This document shows positions 49,167 through 58,239 of a stretch of DNA of 64,000 nucleotides, one piece after another. Under the pieces are notes generated by a model that saw only the letters and a program-made list of their open reading frames with translations, did not search any database and was not told where the DNA came from. Position 1 is the first letter of the stretch; the number at the start of each line of letters is the position of its first letter. The DNA is from Bryobacter sp964387685. GTDB lineage: Bacteria > Acidobacteriota > Terriglobia > Bryobacterales > Bryobacteraceae. Location of the stretch: assembly GCA_964387685.1 (NCBI GenBank), contig CAYLXK010000013.1, positions 85,298 to 149,297 of the forward strand, in the 5' to 3' direction. A program made the position numbers and the translations under genes.

Positions 49167-52087
49167 TAGAAGTTCAGCCGAAGCATGAACTGCAGTTGCC
49201 GCGACGTACCCGTGCCCGTCGCCCCGTCGTTCGCTGTAGCCTGAATGCGCCCGAAATTAGAATTGTTTCGGGCACTCACCGGGTTGCCATATTGTGCGCG
49301 GTTGAAGAGGTTAAATGCCTCCGTGCGGAAATCGAGATTCAGGCTCTCCGTGATGCGGAACTTCTTGGAAAGCCCAAGATCCGCCTGCCAAATGCCGGGG
49401 CCGCGAAACGCATTCCGGCCCGCATTTCCGTAGGTCCCCGCTGCCGGCAGTGCGAATGCGGCGGGATTTAACCAGCCGTCCGGGCCGCGGTTCGGAAGGT
49501 AAACATCCCCGCCCACGTAATTTGCCCGCTGGTTCTGCGTTTGACCGGAAGGCACCGTGGCCGCCGCGCGGGTGATCGTTACCGAAAGCGGGGCGCCGGT
49601 CCGGGAAGTGAAGATACCGCTCAAGTCCCAGCCGCCATACCAGGCGCTCCGCGCGAACGGCAGTTGGTACACACTGTTGGCCGTGAAGGTGTGCCGGATA
49701 TCGTAATCGGCATTGCCCCGGTCGCACGCCCGGCAGGCAACGTCCTGGATCTGCCCGCCTTCGCCCGATCCCGCGTTGTCGCTAAGCGCGTGGCCCCACA
49801 TGTATTGCGCCTGGAACAAGAGGCCTTTCGAGAACGACCGCGTTAAAGAAGTCTGCAACCCATGGAAGCTCGTGTTCCCGTCGAAACGCTTCTCATCAAT
49901 CTGGCCAAAGGTGCTGAGCGGCCGCCGGCGCGTCACCGGATCGAGCGTATTCACATACGTCCGCGTTAACTGGTTTCGGCCCACATTGCCCACATACGCC
50001 ACTTGCCCCACCATGCTGCCCGGCAGTTGCTGCTGCACCGAAACAGTCCACATATGGGACTCCGGTTCTTTACGGTCTCGCTGCACGCTCCGCGGCGCCT
50101 GTCCTTGGCTACGCAATTGTCCCAGGAACTGCGTCGGCGGATAGCTCAGATTCGGCTGGTCCGCCGCCGTCAAGCTGAAGTTTTCCGGTACGCTATCGAT
50201 CGCCGCCGTTACATCGTCGTTCTGCCCCGGCCCGAAGTACCGCCCATATCCCGTCCGGATTACCGTCTTGCCGCCTAGCATCTTCGGCGCCCACGCCAGC
50301 GATACCCGGGGCGCGATGTTGTCGTTGTCTCCAAAAAACCAGGGCGTACCGTTCGGGCAAAACCCCTGGCACCGGACGATATCGAACACCCGTCCTCGGC
50401 CATAGACATCCTCCGACACCGTGTATTGCTCGTAGCGCAAGCCTAAATTCAACGTCAATTCAGGATTGAAACGGATCTCGTCTTGGAAGTAGATCGAATG
50501 GAAGGTTCTCCGCACCCCCACCGTATCTAACTGGCCCCCCACCGATACTGTGTTCAGCGCATTGCGTTGGAACGCGTCCAGATTCGCAAACGCCACGCTC
50601 GTTGCCGCGCCATTGCCCACGTTCAGGTGTATCCGGCGAATCTCGCCTCCCACCTTGATCGTATGCCGCCCTTGAATCCACGACAGGTTGTCGACGATCG
50701 AATACGCGCTCGGCTTCTCGATGATAAACGTGTTCGGCTGCGTCGACGTGAATCCCGGGATCGCTACCCCTTCCGGCAACAGACCCACGTCGTTCCGCGT
50801 CAACGCCGAACGGTTGAACCCAAGCTTTACTTCGTTCACCATCTTGGGCGTCCACACCTGCTGCCATTGCGCCGTGATGTTGGTTGGCCGAATAAAAGAA
50901 TCCCGCGTCTCCAGTAGCCCATTGCGGATCTGGCTGATCAAGCCATCTGTCATGGCAAAGCGAAAAAACAGGCTGTGCTTGTCGTTAATCCTATGGTCCA
51001 CCCGCGCCATGCCGCTGTGTTCATTGCGGCGCTCCGGCGTTTCCGCGATCAATCGATCGACGTTTGCATTCGCCCCGGGGGCGTTGCCTACGGGATAGGC
51101 GTTGATCAGTCCCTGTAGCGCCGCGGGTGCATTCCGCCGGAATTGGGCGCTCGGCACCAAACCGTCCGCCCGCGAAATGGTCAGCCGTTGTAGCAATCCT
51201 TCGTAATTGGCAAAGAAGAAGGTCTTATTCTTCACAATGGGACCGCCAAAGTTGCCGCCAAACTGATTCAAGCGGAAGGGCGGAGGACTTGCTCCGTCGA
51301 AGGGACGCCGCGCGTCCAGCTTGCTATTGCGGAAAAATTCGTAGACCGATCCATGAAACTCGTTCGTCCCCGTCTTAGACACTAGGTTGATTTGCGCGCC
51401 GCCCCCTACCCCGCCTTCGGCCGTGAATGGCAGCGAGTTCACACGGAACTCCGCAATCGCATCCGTCGAAATCACCAGGCGCAGGTTCCCCTCCTGCCGG
51501 GGATCCTTGATCCCCGTCGCGTCCACACCGTCGAAGGTCCAATTGTTGTCGTCGCGCGGGCGGCCAAAAAAGCGGATCGAGTTCTGGTTCCCTTCACCAA
51601 TGCTCACCGCGCCCGGCGCCAGCGCCATCAGCGATGCCCAGTGCCGTCCGTTTAGGGGAATGTTCTTGATCTGCTGTTCCCCAATCACCAAACCAATCTC
51701 GGCGTTCGTCTGCTCCAGCGGCGTCACATCCGCCGCCACTTCCACTGCCGTAGTCACTGTGCCTACCGCCAACTGCGCATCCAGCGTCCTCGCTTGGCCC
51801 ACCGTCAGCGTTACCTTCTCGAACTTCGCCGTGTTGAAACCGGTCTTTGCCACCGTTACCGTATAAGCGCCTACCGGAAGCCCGGGTAACTGGTAGCCGC
51901 CATTGGCTGCGGAATCCGTTTCCCGCCGAAAGCCGGTTTCAGCCGACTCAACCGTGACCTTGGCCGAATCGATCTTCGCGCCCGAGGGATCGGATATCGT
52001 GCCGCTAAGCGTCGCTCGGTCCACCTGAGCGAGTAAAAGTGCATGGAAACACAGTATTAGTAAGAGAGTCTTGAAAACTACAGTCAT
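49166..52087 (-). CDS. TonB-dependent receptor, Oar-like, with N-terminal carboxypeptidase-regulatory domain
   Basis: A 973-residue outer-membrane receptor. A signal peptide (LLLILCFHALLLAQVD) precedes a Cna-B/carboxypeptidase-regulatory-like fold (about 25-105: ATLSGTISDPSGAKIDSAKV, YQLPGLPVGAYTVTVAKTGF). The plug starts with IGLVIGEQQIKNIPLNGRHW and has NLVSKTGTNEFHGSVYEFFR; the long barrel contains QFGGNFGGPIVKNKTFFFAN and ends in LQFMLRLNF with the aromatic C-terminal residue used for outer-membrane insertion. Such Oar-like receptors are abundant in acidobacteria. Coupling with phytase suggests uptake of phytate or a product, which is inference. Confidence 0.93.
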   Translation of the reverse strand: MTVVFKTLLLILCFHALLLAQVDRATLSGTISDPSGAKIDSAKVTVESAETGFRRETDSAANGGYQLPGLPVGAYTVTVAKTGFNTAKFEKVTLTVGQARTLDAQLAVGTVTTAVEVAADVTPLEQTNAEIGLVIGEQQIKNIPLNGRHWASLMALAPGAVSIGEGNQNSIRFFGRPRDDNNWTFDGVDATGIKDPRQEGNLRLVISTDAIAEFRVNSLPFTAEGGVGGGAQINLVSKTGTNEFHGSVYEFFRNSKLDARRPFDGASPPPFRLNQFGGNFGGPIVKNKTFFFANYEGLLQRLTISRADGLVPSAQFRRNAPAALQGLINAYPVGNAPGANANVDRLIAETPERRNEHSGMARVDHRINDKHSLFFRFAMTDGLISQIRNGLLETRDSFIRPTNITAQWQQVWTPKMVNEVKLGFNRSALTRNDVGLLPEGVAIPGFTSTQPNTFIIEKPSAYSIVDNLSWIQGRHTIKVGGEIRRIHLNVGNGAATSVAFANLDAFQRNALNTVSVGGQLDTVGVRRTFHSIYFQDEIRFNPELTLNLGLRYEQYTVSEDVYGRGRVFDIVRCQGFCPNGTPWFFGDNDNIAPRVSLAWAPKMLGGKTVIRTGYGRYFGPGQNDDVTAAIDSVPENFSLTAADQPNLSYPPTQFLGQLRSQGQAPRSVQRDRKEPESHMWTVSVQQQLPGSMVGQVAYVGNVGRNQLTRTYVNTLDPVTRRRPLSTFGQIDEKRFDGNTSFHGLQTSLTRSFSKGLLFQAQYMWGHALSDNAGSGEGGQIQDVACRACDRGNADYDIRHTFTANSVYQLPFARSAWYGGWDLSGIFTSRTGAPLSVTITRAAATVPSGQTQNQRANYVGGDVYLPNRGPDGWLNPAAFALPAAGTYGNAGRNAFRGPGIWQADLGLSKKFRITESLNLDFRTEAFNLFNRAQYGNPVSARNNSNFGRIQATANDGATGTGTSRQLQFMLRLNF

Positions 52088-52245
52088 GGATGATTTCAGA
52101 GTAGGGCCCCAGACAACACAATCGAATTACAGATTCATGTTAAAAACCATCAATGGAAGCCCGCGCTTACCAGAGTTCTGACTCAATCAGGGCCCCCTTG
52201 GCACAAGCTAGGCAATATAAGATTGAGATCGAATTGGAGGCTCTC

Positions 52246-53538
52246 ATGATTCGACTCGCCCTCGCCCTCGCCCTCGCGCTGCCATCTGCCGCCCAGGAGC
52301 TCGTTTTCGAACACGCCAGCGTCATCCCCATGACTCGCGATACCGTCCTCAACGATCACTCCGTCCGCATCAAAGATGGCCGCTTCGTCGAGATAGCACC
52401 CTCCACCAAAATGAAGATCCCCGCGGGCGCCACCCGCATCGACGCCAAAGGCAAATTCCTCGCCCCTGGCCTCGGCGAAATGCACGGCCACATTCCCCCG
52501 CCCACCGCCGAAAAAGGCTTGATCGAGGATGTCCTTTTTCTTTACGTTGCCAAGGGAGTCACCACCGTCCGTGGCATGCTGGGCTATCCAGGCCAACTCG
52601 ATCTGCGCGAGAGGGCCAAAAAAAACGAGCTCGTCGCCCCCAACCTTTACCTGGCCGGCCCCAGCTTCAGCGGCGCCACCGTCAAGAGCCCCGCCCAAGC
52701 CATTGATCGCGTCAAGCAACAAAAGGCCGAGGGTTGGGACCTTTTGAAGATCCATCCCGGCCTCACACGCGATCAATATGACGCTATGGCCACCACCGCC
52801 CGAGACCTGGGCATCCGCTTTGCGGGCCATGTTCCCAGCGATGTCGGCATCCTTCACGCTCTCGAGCAAAAGCAGGAAACCATCGATCATCTCGATGGTT
52901 ACATCGAGTACCTCGACAAGCTGGGCTCGCCCATATCCGACGCCCAAATGATCGAAATTGCCCGCAAGACCAAGGCCGCCGGCGCGGGTGTTGTCCCCAC
53001 TATGGTCCTCTGGGAAACCATCATCGGCGCACCGGACGCCGCCACTCTCCATGCCTTCCCGGAGCTCAAATACATGCCCAAAGCCCAGGTCACGCAGTGG
53101 AAGGAAGCCTTCGCCGGCCGCCAGTCAACGCCCCAGTTCAGCCTGGAGAAGGTCCGCCGTATTGCCGCCGACCGCCAGCGCCTCCTCAAAGTAATGGATA
53201 GCGAAGGCGTCACCATCCTCTTCGGCACCGACGCTCCCCAACAGTTCAGCGTGCCCGGCTTCTCCGCCCATCGCGAGCTCCGTTTCATGGCCGAAGCCGG
53301 CATGAAGCCTTACGCTATCTTGCGCTCGGCCACCGCCAACGTCGGCGAGTACTTTAAGGCCAAAGACTCCTTCGGCGCCATCGCCCCCGGTATGCGCGCC
53401 GACGCGGTTTTACTCGAAGCGAACCCTCTAGCCGACATCTCCAATTACTCGAAGATCGCGGGCGTCCTCCTGCGCGGTTACTGGATACCCCAATCCGACA
53501 TCGAGATCCGCCTCGGCCACATCGCGGCCCGGCACTAA
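52246..53538 (+). CDS. Secreted amidohydrolase-family protein
   Basis: A 430-residue metal-dependent hydrolase of the TIM-barrel amidohydrolase superfamily. The N terminus MIRLALALALALPSAAQ is a signal peptide, so it acts in the periplasm. Metal-site motifs are PGLGEMHGHIPPPT (the HxH), the phosphate/metal Lys region DLLKIHPGLTRDQYDAMATT, GHVPSDVG with a His, QETIDHLDGY and the catalytic Asp in TILFGTDAPQQFSV. Members hydrolyse imides, lactones or dipeptide-like bonds. A strong ribosome site (TTGGAGG, 52234-52240) supports the start at 52246. The substrate is unknown. Confidence 0.87.
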   Translation: MIRLALALALALPSAAQELVFEHASVIPMTRDTVLNDHSVRIKDGRFVEIAPSTKMKIPAGATRIDAKGKFLAPGLGEMHGHIPPPTAEKGLIEDVLFLYVAKGVTTVRGMLGYPGQLDLRERAKKNELVAPNLYLAGPSFSGATVKSPAQAIDRVKQQKAEGWDLLKIHPGLTRDQYDAMATTARDLGIRFAGHVPSDVGILHALEQKQETIDHLDGYIEYLDKLGSPISDAQMIEIARKTKAAGAGVVPTMVLWETIIGAPDAATLHAFPELKYMPKAQVTQWKEAFAGRQSTPQFSLEKVRRIAADRQRLLKVMDSEGVTILFGTDAPQQFSVPGFSAHRELRFMAEAGMKPYAILRSATANVGEYFKAKDSFGAIAPGMRADAVLLEANPLADISNYSKIAGVLLRGYWIPQSDIEIRLGHIAARH

Positions 53539-54470
53539 GTCGGCTTTGATCGTGTTACGAGGTCACGTATATCATCGTGCGCGTCATGTTCGCACTCTGC
53601 GCGTAGACCAATCGGAAGTGCATTCCGCTCCAATAGCCGTTTTACTGCGGTGTACCTGCAATGGGCGCAAGAGAGGCGTTCGTAGAGATCAAGTAGGACC
53701 TCGATTTCACGGGAGGGGGTCGCGCGAAGCCTGGAACTGCGCATCAGTTGCATGCCTAAGTCGTGCACGGTTTCGCCGTCCGCTTCTTCCCGCAAGCGTT
53801 GATAAATCAATTCGGGATCGCCCTCTGCTTCTTCTGCTTCCTTCACGAGAGCGCGCCGTTGTCGTGTCGGCGCGCGCGCGGGAGTTCGCGCCATTTCTAT
53901 GAAAACCGCGACGTGCGGGTTATTCTTTGCGGCCGATGCGAGAGCATTCCAAGTTGCCTCCTCCCCGAAAGAGGAGCATGCAATGGATAGCAGATACCCC
54001 TCGTACGCGGTCGGCCCCGTGCGCCCGACGGCATCGCCCACCCGCGACGCGGCAAATAGAAACCCCTCCATCCCGTTCCAGTCCAGGAATACATGCCCCT
54101 CGGCTTCGACAAGAAATGGGTCCATTTCATAGCGCCTTCCAATGGCGGCCCGCGCGCGGCTATCCCCGTCCTCGGCCAGGGCCGCGATGATGCGAAATCT
54201 TTGGGCCATATCTGGATGGGGGGCGACTTTATTTAAGGCTAGGTAGACTTCTTCAATGAAAGAGTCGCGGTCCCGAAGACGTCGAAGAAAGCGCAGCATA
54301 TACTCCGCACGCGTGCCTTCCACTTGCACGTCATAGGAACCGCAGTGAAGGCATGCCTCAAGGATTTGCGCCCGCAAAGGCTCTAGATCCAGCTCCTGGG
54401 CAAGCACGAAAGGCCGGCCCAAGCCGAGCCGGAGATAGCGCAGGAAGTCTTCGCGGCTCGTGCTACGCAC
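53535..54470 (-). CDS. Hypothetical helical repeat-like protein
   Basis: A 311-residue soluble protein that I cannot name. Charged helical stretches such as YMLRFLRRLRDRDSFIEEVY, MAQRFRIIAALAEDGDSRAR and RRALVKEAEEAEGDPELIYQ suggest an alpha-solenoid of HEAT/ARM-like type. Two cysteine-containing spots, LEACLHCGSYD and SCAHCRYTA, could bind a metal but are far apart. The gene is the last of an S9-peptidase/TPR/unknown operon (5 bases after the TPR gene). Its end overlaps that of the amidohydrolase gene by 4 bases. Confidence 0.65.
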   Translation of the reverse strand: MRSTSREDFLRYLRLGLGRPFVLAQELDLEPLRAQILEACLHCGSYDVQVEGTRAEYMLRFLRRLRDRDSFIEEVYLALNKVAPHPDMAQRFRIIAALAEDGDSRARAAIGRRYEMDPFLVEAEGHVFLDWNGMEGFLFAASRVGDAVGRTGPTAYEGYLLSIACSSFGEEATWNALASAAKNNPHVAVFIEMARTPARAPTRQRRALVKEAEEAEGDPELIYQRLREEADGETVHDLGMQLMRSSRLRATPSREIEVLLDLYERLSCAHCRYTAVKRLLERNALPIGLRAECEHDAHDDIRDLVTRSKPT

Positions 54471-54475
54471 TGCGC

Positions 54476-55351
54476 CTAATTCAGTTTCTTGCGCGTGAAG
54501 TAGCGCGCATACGCGGCTGGAGGATTATGCCCCGCAGTCGTCGCGGCTTTCTGATAGAGCGCCCTCGCGGCGTCTTTCTCGCCCAACTTTTCGTGCGCCA
54601 TACCCAGCAGAATCTGAAGGAAAGGATCGTTCTGATTGGCTATTTTCAATTGCTCCGCCGCCCGCTTTGCGTCGCCCGTATAAAGCGCCACATAGCCTTC
54701 CAGGTAGGGGAAGAAGGCAGCCTGTTGCTTGGCCATATCGGCATTGGATTCGAGTAGCTTCTTGGCCTCCGCCACATGGCGCCAGGCCTCTTCCTTCTTG
54801 CCCTCGCGCGCGGCCAGACGCCCCCGCGCATGCGCCAACCGAAAATTCCACAACGCCACCCGCTCGGCGGAAATGTTCGCCTCGGTCAACCCGGCTTTGG
54901 TGCCGCCCTCATATAGTTCCCGAGCCATCTTGTAATCGCCCGCTTCAATACAAACACGCGCCGCCTCGTTCAGCATCTCGCCCTGCATATAGGCGTTTCC
55001 GAGCTTTTCAAAAATCGCAAAGGCCTTCTTCTCCGCCTCCACCGCCCCCTGGCAGTTATTCTCAAACGCATACGACATCGCAATCTGGCGAAGCGGCCTC
55101 GTCTGCGCTTCGCCCTCCGCCGCCAGGCTCAGCAGCTTTTCAAAATACTTCCGCGCTTCCGCCGAGCGGCCTAGGTGGTCCAGCGCGACTCCCGCGTTGT
55201 TTAACGCCGCCGCCGAATTGGGATTCTTGGCCAACTCCGCTTCGAGCGCAGTTAGCGCACCCGCGAAATCGCCAGAGCGCATCAGGGATTGAACATTCGG
55301 CGCTTGCGCGAACCCAAGCGTGGCAACAAGGCCGAGAAGGAGAAGTCGCAT
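54476..55351 (-). CDS. Secreted or periplasmic TPR-repeat protein
   Basis: A 291-residue protein with signal peptide (MRLLLLGLVATLGFAQA) and four to six TPR motifs: GDFAGALTALEAELAKNPNS, AAALNNAGVALDHLGRSAEA, KYFEKLLSLAAEG and DAKRAAEQLKIANQNDPFLQ followed by ILLGMAHEKLGEKDAARALY. TPR arrays bring proteins together. It lies 4 bases after the S9 peptidase gene and is probably co-transcribed. The partner is not apparent; the following gene on the same strand encodes the unknown solenoid-like protein. Confidence 0.85.
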   Translation of the reverse strand: MRLLLLGLVATLGFAQAPNVQSLMRSGDFAGALTALEAELAKNPNSAAALNNAGVALDHLGRSAEARKYFEKLLSLAAEGEAQTRPLRQIAMSYAFENNCQGAVEAEKKAFAIFEKLGNAYMQGEMLNEAARVCIEAGDYKMARELYEGGTKAGLTEANISAERVALWNFRLAHARGRLAAREGKKEEAWRHVAEAKKLLESNADMAKQQAAFFPYLEGYVALYTGDAKRAAEQLKIANQNDPFLQILLGMAHEKLGEKDAARALYQKAATTAGHNPPAAYARYFTRKKLN

Positions 55352-55355
55352 GCGC

Positions 55356-57335
55356 CTAGTTTAGATGCTCCGAAAGCCATTCGACATAGCGGCGCGTGAC
55401 ATCGCGTTGATGCACCGGATCGGTCGGGCTGTGGCCAGAGACAGGGTATCCAATGAACTTGGTCTTAACACCACGGTCGCGCAGCGCATGATACAGGCGG
55501 TAACTCTGCGTGATCGGCACGCGGTAATCGCCCGTCGTGGCCATGATAAGCGTGGGCGCTTCGATACGATTGGCCGTGTTCATCGGCGATTGGATTCGCA
55601 TTTCCTCCATGCGCTTCGCATCGGTATAGGGCGAGCCGCCAAAGGCTTCGCCGCGGCGCACGTTCGCATCGCCTAGGTTGTATTGGTCCATCCAGTCGGT
55701 CACAGCCGCACCGGCAACCGCCGCCTTCCACACCTTGGGATAATTGCCAATCAGCCACGTTGTCATATAGCCGCCGTAGCTCCAGCCGCAGGTGGCCAGC
55801 TTTGACTCATCCACCCAGCCGCGCTTCTTCAAGTACTCCACGCCCGACATCACATCCCGCCCCGGACCCGCGCCCGCGTCGTTGTAGATGGCGGCCTGGA
55901 AGCCGTTGCCCAGATTGTCGCTCCCGCGGTAATTGGGCTCGAAAACCACCCACCCTTGGGCGGAGAAGATTTGCGCATAGTTGGAAAAGGCTTGCTTCGA
56001 CGCCGAGCGCGGCCCGCCGTGGATATAAAGCACCAGCGGATACTTGCGTCCCGGCTGAAAATCCGGCGGATACGTCACCACGCCGTCGTTCTGAAATCCA
56101 TCGGGCCCCGGCCAGCGGATCGTTTCGCTTCGGCCCAGCTCCAGCGCCTCTATCTCTTTGTTCAATTCCGTGAGGCGGACCGGCCTCGCCTGCGGGCTCG
56201 CAAGATAATAGAGCTCAGCCGGGTGCTCCGGCTCGCTGCCGGTAAAGGCGATTTGCGTCTTGCCGTTCATACTCGCGTCCAGCCAAAAAGAAGCTGTGGG
56301 CACCACACGGCCAGTGTCAATCTTCTGCGCGGCGCCGCTCATTGGCTGCACCCAAAGCCCGACACCCGTGCCGTCGTTCGCGCTTACCAGGAGCGCGTCT
56401 GAGGACGGCATCCATATTGCGCGTTGAATGTTGCGGTCCAATCCGCGGGTCACACTGCTGCCTTCGCCGCCTTCAATAGACGTTACATAGATCTCGTTTA
56501 CGTTCCGGCTTTGTCCCTCGCGCGGAAACCAGAATGCGACGCGACGGCCGTCGGGCGAGATCATGGGCTGCCCTTCTTGTTTCGTACGGCCCGTCAAGGG
56601 CCGCATCTCTCCGCTCTCCACGTTCACAATTTGCACGTTTGAGAGATTGAAGTCCCCCGAGTACGGGGAAGCTACTTTAACGACGGAGACGAACTTCGAA
56701 TCCGGCGTCCAGCTCAGCGGCGCCGCGGGCGGTGAAGGCGGGAAGCTGATCGGAAGCGTCCAAGCCCCGGAAGTGAGCCGGCGCGCCTTGCCGCCCTCCG
56801 TCGCCACCACCCACAGATGCGAAGAAATCGGCCGCTTGGTTGTTAGGAAGTCGTTGTGTTCCACCTCGAAGGACCTGTTGTGACGCTCGAAGCCCTGTTT
56901 CTTCGGCTCTTCATCGGCCGCAACGTAGGCGATCAACGCGCCATTCGGCGAAAACGCGTATTGCTGAATGCCCGTTGGCGATTGCGTAACCTGCTTGGCC
57001 TCCCCGGCCGCCATAGGCAAGAGGAAAACTTGCGCCTTGCCCTCGGCTTGGGCCAGGAAGGCGAGCGTCGCGCCATCCGGCGACCACCGGGGCTGCGCCA
57101 GTCCCATCCGTCCAAAGGTCAAAACCCTTCGTGACTTCGTCGCCACGTCCACCAGGCTCAGTTCCGTGTCGTAGCGATTTTCTTCCAGATTCGCCCGGCT
57201 CACCAGCAGGGCGATCGATTTGCCATCCGGCGAAATCTGCGGATCCGCCACCCGCACGATCTTGCTCAGCGTGTCTAGATCGAAGCGTTTCGCCTCGATC
57301 GCCATCGCCAAAAACACGAACAAAATTAATTTCAA
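55356..57335 (-). CDS. Secreted S9 family prolyl oligopeptidase (acylaminoacyl-peptidase type)
   Basis: A 659-residue peptidase with signal peptide (MKLILFVFLAMAIEA), a seven-bladed TolB-like propeller (ISPDGKSIALLVSRANLEEN, WSPDGATLAFLAQAEGKAQV, MISPDGRRVAFWFPREGQS) and a C-terminal alpha/beta-hydrolase domain. The catalytic triad is visible: Ser519 in GWSYGGYMTT, Asp603 in TTGDYRVPI and His635 in VSGHSPTD. It cuts short peptides near Pro or acylated ends in the periplasm. It is the first gene of the operon with the TPR and solenoid-like proteins; the promoter must lie in 57336-57384. Confidence 0.93.
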   Translation of the reverse strand: MKLILFVFLAMAIEAKRFDLDTLSKIVRVADPQISPDGKSIALLVSRANLEENRYDTELSLVDVATKSRRVLTFGRMGLAQPRWSPDGATLAFLAQAEGKAQVFLLPMAAGEAKQVTQSPTGIQQYAFSPNGALIAYVAADEEPKKQGFERHNRSFEVEHNDFLTTKRPISSHLWVVATEGGKARRLTSGAWTLPISFPPSPPAAPLSWTPDSKFVSVVKVASPYSGDFNLSNVQIVNVESGEMRPLTGRTKQEGQPMISPDGRRVAFWFPREGQSRNVNEIYVTSIEGGEGSSVTRGLDRNIQRAIWMPSSDALLVSANDGTGVGLWVQPMSGAAQKIDTGRVVPTASFWLDASMNGKTQIAFTGSEPEHPAELYYLASPQARPVRLTELNKEIEALELGRSETIRWPGPDGFQNDGVVTYPPDFQPGRKYPLVLYIHGGPRSASKQAFSNYAQIFSAQGWVVFEPNYRGSDNLGNGFQAAIYNDAGAGPGRDVMSGVEYLKKRGWVDESKLATCGWSYGGYMTTWLIGNYPKVWKAAVAGAAVTDWMDQYNLGDANVRRGEAFGGSPYTDAKRMEEMRIQSPMNTANRIEAPTLIMATTGDYRVPITQSYRLYHALRDRGVKTKFIGYPVSGHSPTDPVHQRDVTRRYVEWLSEHLN

Positions 57336-57384
57336 GATGCACCTCTACACGCGAAAAGTATTTCACAGTGTATTGGAAAAAAGG

Positions 57385-57432
57385 CTGGAGCCACCCGCCG
57401 GAATCGAACCGGCGACCTACTGATTACGAATC
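57385..57432 (-). repeat. 48-bp direct repeat copy (left att-like site; 3' fragment of tRNA-Thr)
   Basis: Bases 57385-57432 are identical to 58669-58716, the latter being the 3' part of the tRNA-Thr(CGU) gene (from its CCA end through the anticodon). This copy has no 5' half and breaks off at CCAGCC after 57432. A 3' tRNA fragment at the distal end of a segment is the standard trace of a tyrosine-recombinase integration into a tRNA gene. It lies 49 bases upstream of the S9 peptidase start. Confidence 0.85.
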
Positions 57433-57466
57433 CAGCCTTGTCAAGTCTCCGGCGTGATTTCTTTTC

Positions 57467-57580
57467 TCAGGTTTCTCTTGATTTGGCGAGGGTTACGAGC
57501 GCGGTGAGTACGGGGGCGTACTCGGGCGGATCGATGAGATTCCGAGCGAGTTGCTGACAAAACTGCTGACAAAATATCGG
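57467..57580 (-). pseudogene. Possible 3' remnant of a gene (38 codons, tail only; maybe an integrase tail)
   Basis: Reading the minus strand from 57580 gives RIFCQQFCQQ-type codons PIFCQQFCQQLARNLIDPPE, then YAPVLTALVTLAKSRET and a stop TGA at 57467-57469. There is no start codon. The tail FCQQFCQQ is repeated at the other end of the island at 58599-58622. Its nearness to the att-like repeat makes a recombinase C-terminal tail plausible, but the piece is too short to prove it. Confidence 0.3.
57551..57574. repeat. 24-bp direct repeat, left copy
   Basis: TTGCTGACAAAACTGCTGACAAAA at 57551-57574 (given here only as its 12-bp period TGCTGACAAAAC, twice) is identical to 58599-58622. The pair lies inside the island, 118 bases from the left att-like repeat and 46 bases from the right one. 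It may be coding for FCQQFCQQ or act as paired arm-type recombinase sites. Confidence 0.6.
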
Positions 57581-57581
57581 C

Positions 57582-58040
57582 TCAGATTGGCTGGTACGGC
57601 ACGAGCCGGGCTAAGCGCCCAGGCATGGGAAGGGGCTCCGGGCAACTAAACTCGCCGAAACTCCATTGGATTGGTCGAGTCGTATCGTAGTAGTGGAGGA
57701 AGAATGTGATTCGCCCACCCGAGACTCCGGAAGCACAGCCCTGCCGGTGCTCGACGACGGTGGCGCCATCTTCCGAGAGCAATGCCTCATCGTAAGCTAC
57801 CTGAGCGTAGGTATCCGGGGCTCTTTCCATGGTTTGCTTGAACTCCCCAACATCGAACGACGAATTCGCTCCGGACACAATCACTTCCACCAGGACAATC
57901 GAGATGAGGCGGCGACGGTATTCTTTCGTGTCATCGAAAAGTCCGAGTGATCGGTACGAGTTGTCGAGGTCCTCGCGCCATTGAGCGTCGTCGCACGGAA
58001 CGACGTACACGCCCAGGCACTCGATGGATGGCTCGCTCAT
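57582..58040 (-). CDS. Hypothetical protein inside the tRNA island
   Basis: A 152-residue protein I do not recognise. The ATG at 58040 follows the stop of the 65-residue gene by one base, so it belongs to the same small operon. It has mixed beta-strand-like stretches (ECLGVYVVPCDDAQWREDL, ISIVLVEVIVSGANSSFDVG, GGRITFFLHYYDTTRPIQWS) and ends in PMPGRLARLVPYQPI. A longer frame starts at 58085 but overlaps the upstream gene. No signal peptide. It may be immunity or cargo related. Confidence 0.55.
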   Translation of the reverse strand: MSEPSIECLGVYVVPCDDAQWREDLDNSYRSLGLFDDTKEYRRRLISIVLVEVIVSGANSSFDVGEFKQTMERAPDTYAQVAYDEALLSEDGATVVEHRQGCASGVSGGRITFFLHYYDTTRPIQWSFGEFSCPEPLPMPGRLARLVPYQPI

Positions 58041-58041
58041 C

Positions 58042-58239
58042 TCATTTCTCGCGGTGTCGGCTCGCCGAAATCGGCTGAAGCACATCGTCGAACGAGAGCC
58101 CGTTCAGCCACTGCTCGCGTTCGTGCGTGTAGTCGCCACCACCGGTTTGGCTGAGGCGCAAGAACCGCGCCAACCCGTCCGCGCCGAGTTCGCACTGCAG
58201 CACCTCAAGTGCGTGCCGATAGAATTCTTCGTCCGTCAT
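58042..58239 (-). CDS. Small protein of 65 residues, possible partner of the PIN toxin fragment
   Basis: MTDEEFYRHALEVLQCELGA is followed by GLARFLRLSQTGGGDYTHER and a tail QWLNGLSFDDVLQPISASRH. Proteins with this look are commonly found beside PIN-domain genes, and this one overlaps the PIN fragment by 4 bases (ATGA), so it may be its antitoxin-like partner. That link comes from context. It contains no HTH or RHH motif that I can recognise. Confidence 0.5.
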   Translation of the reverse strand: MTDEEFYRHALEVLQCELGADGLARFLRLSQTGGGDYTHEREQWLNGLSFDDVLQPISASRHREK

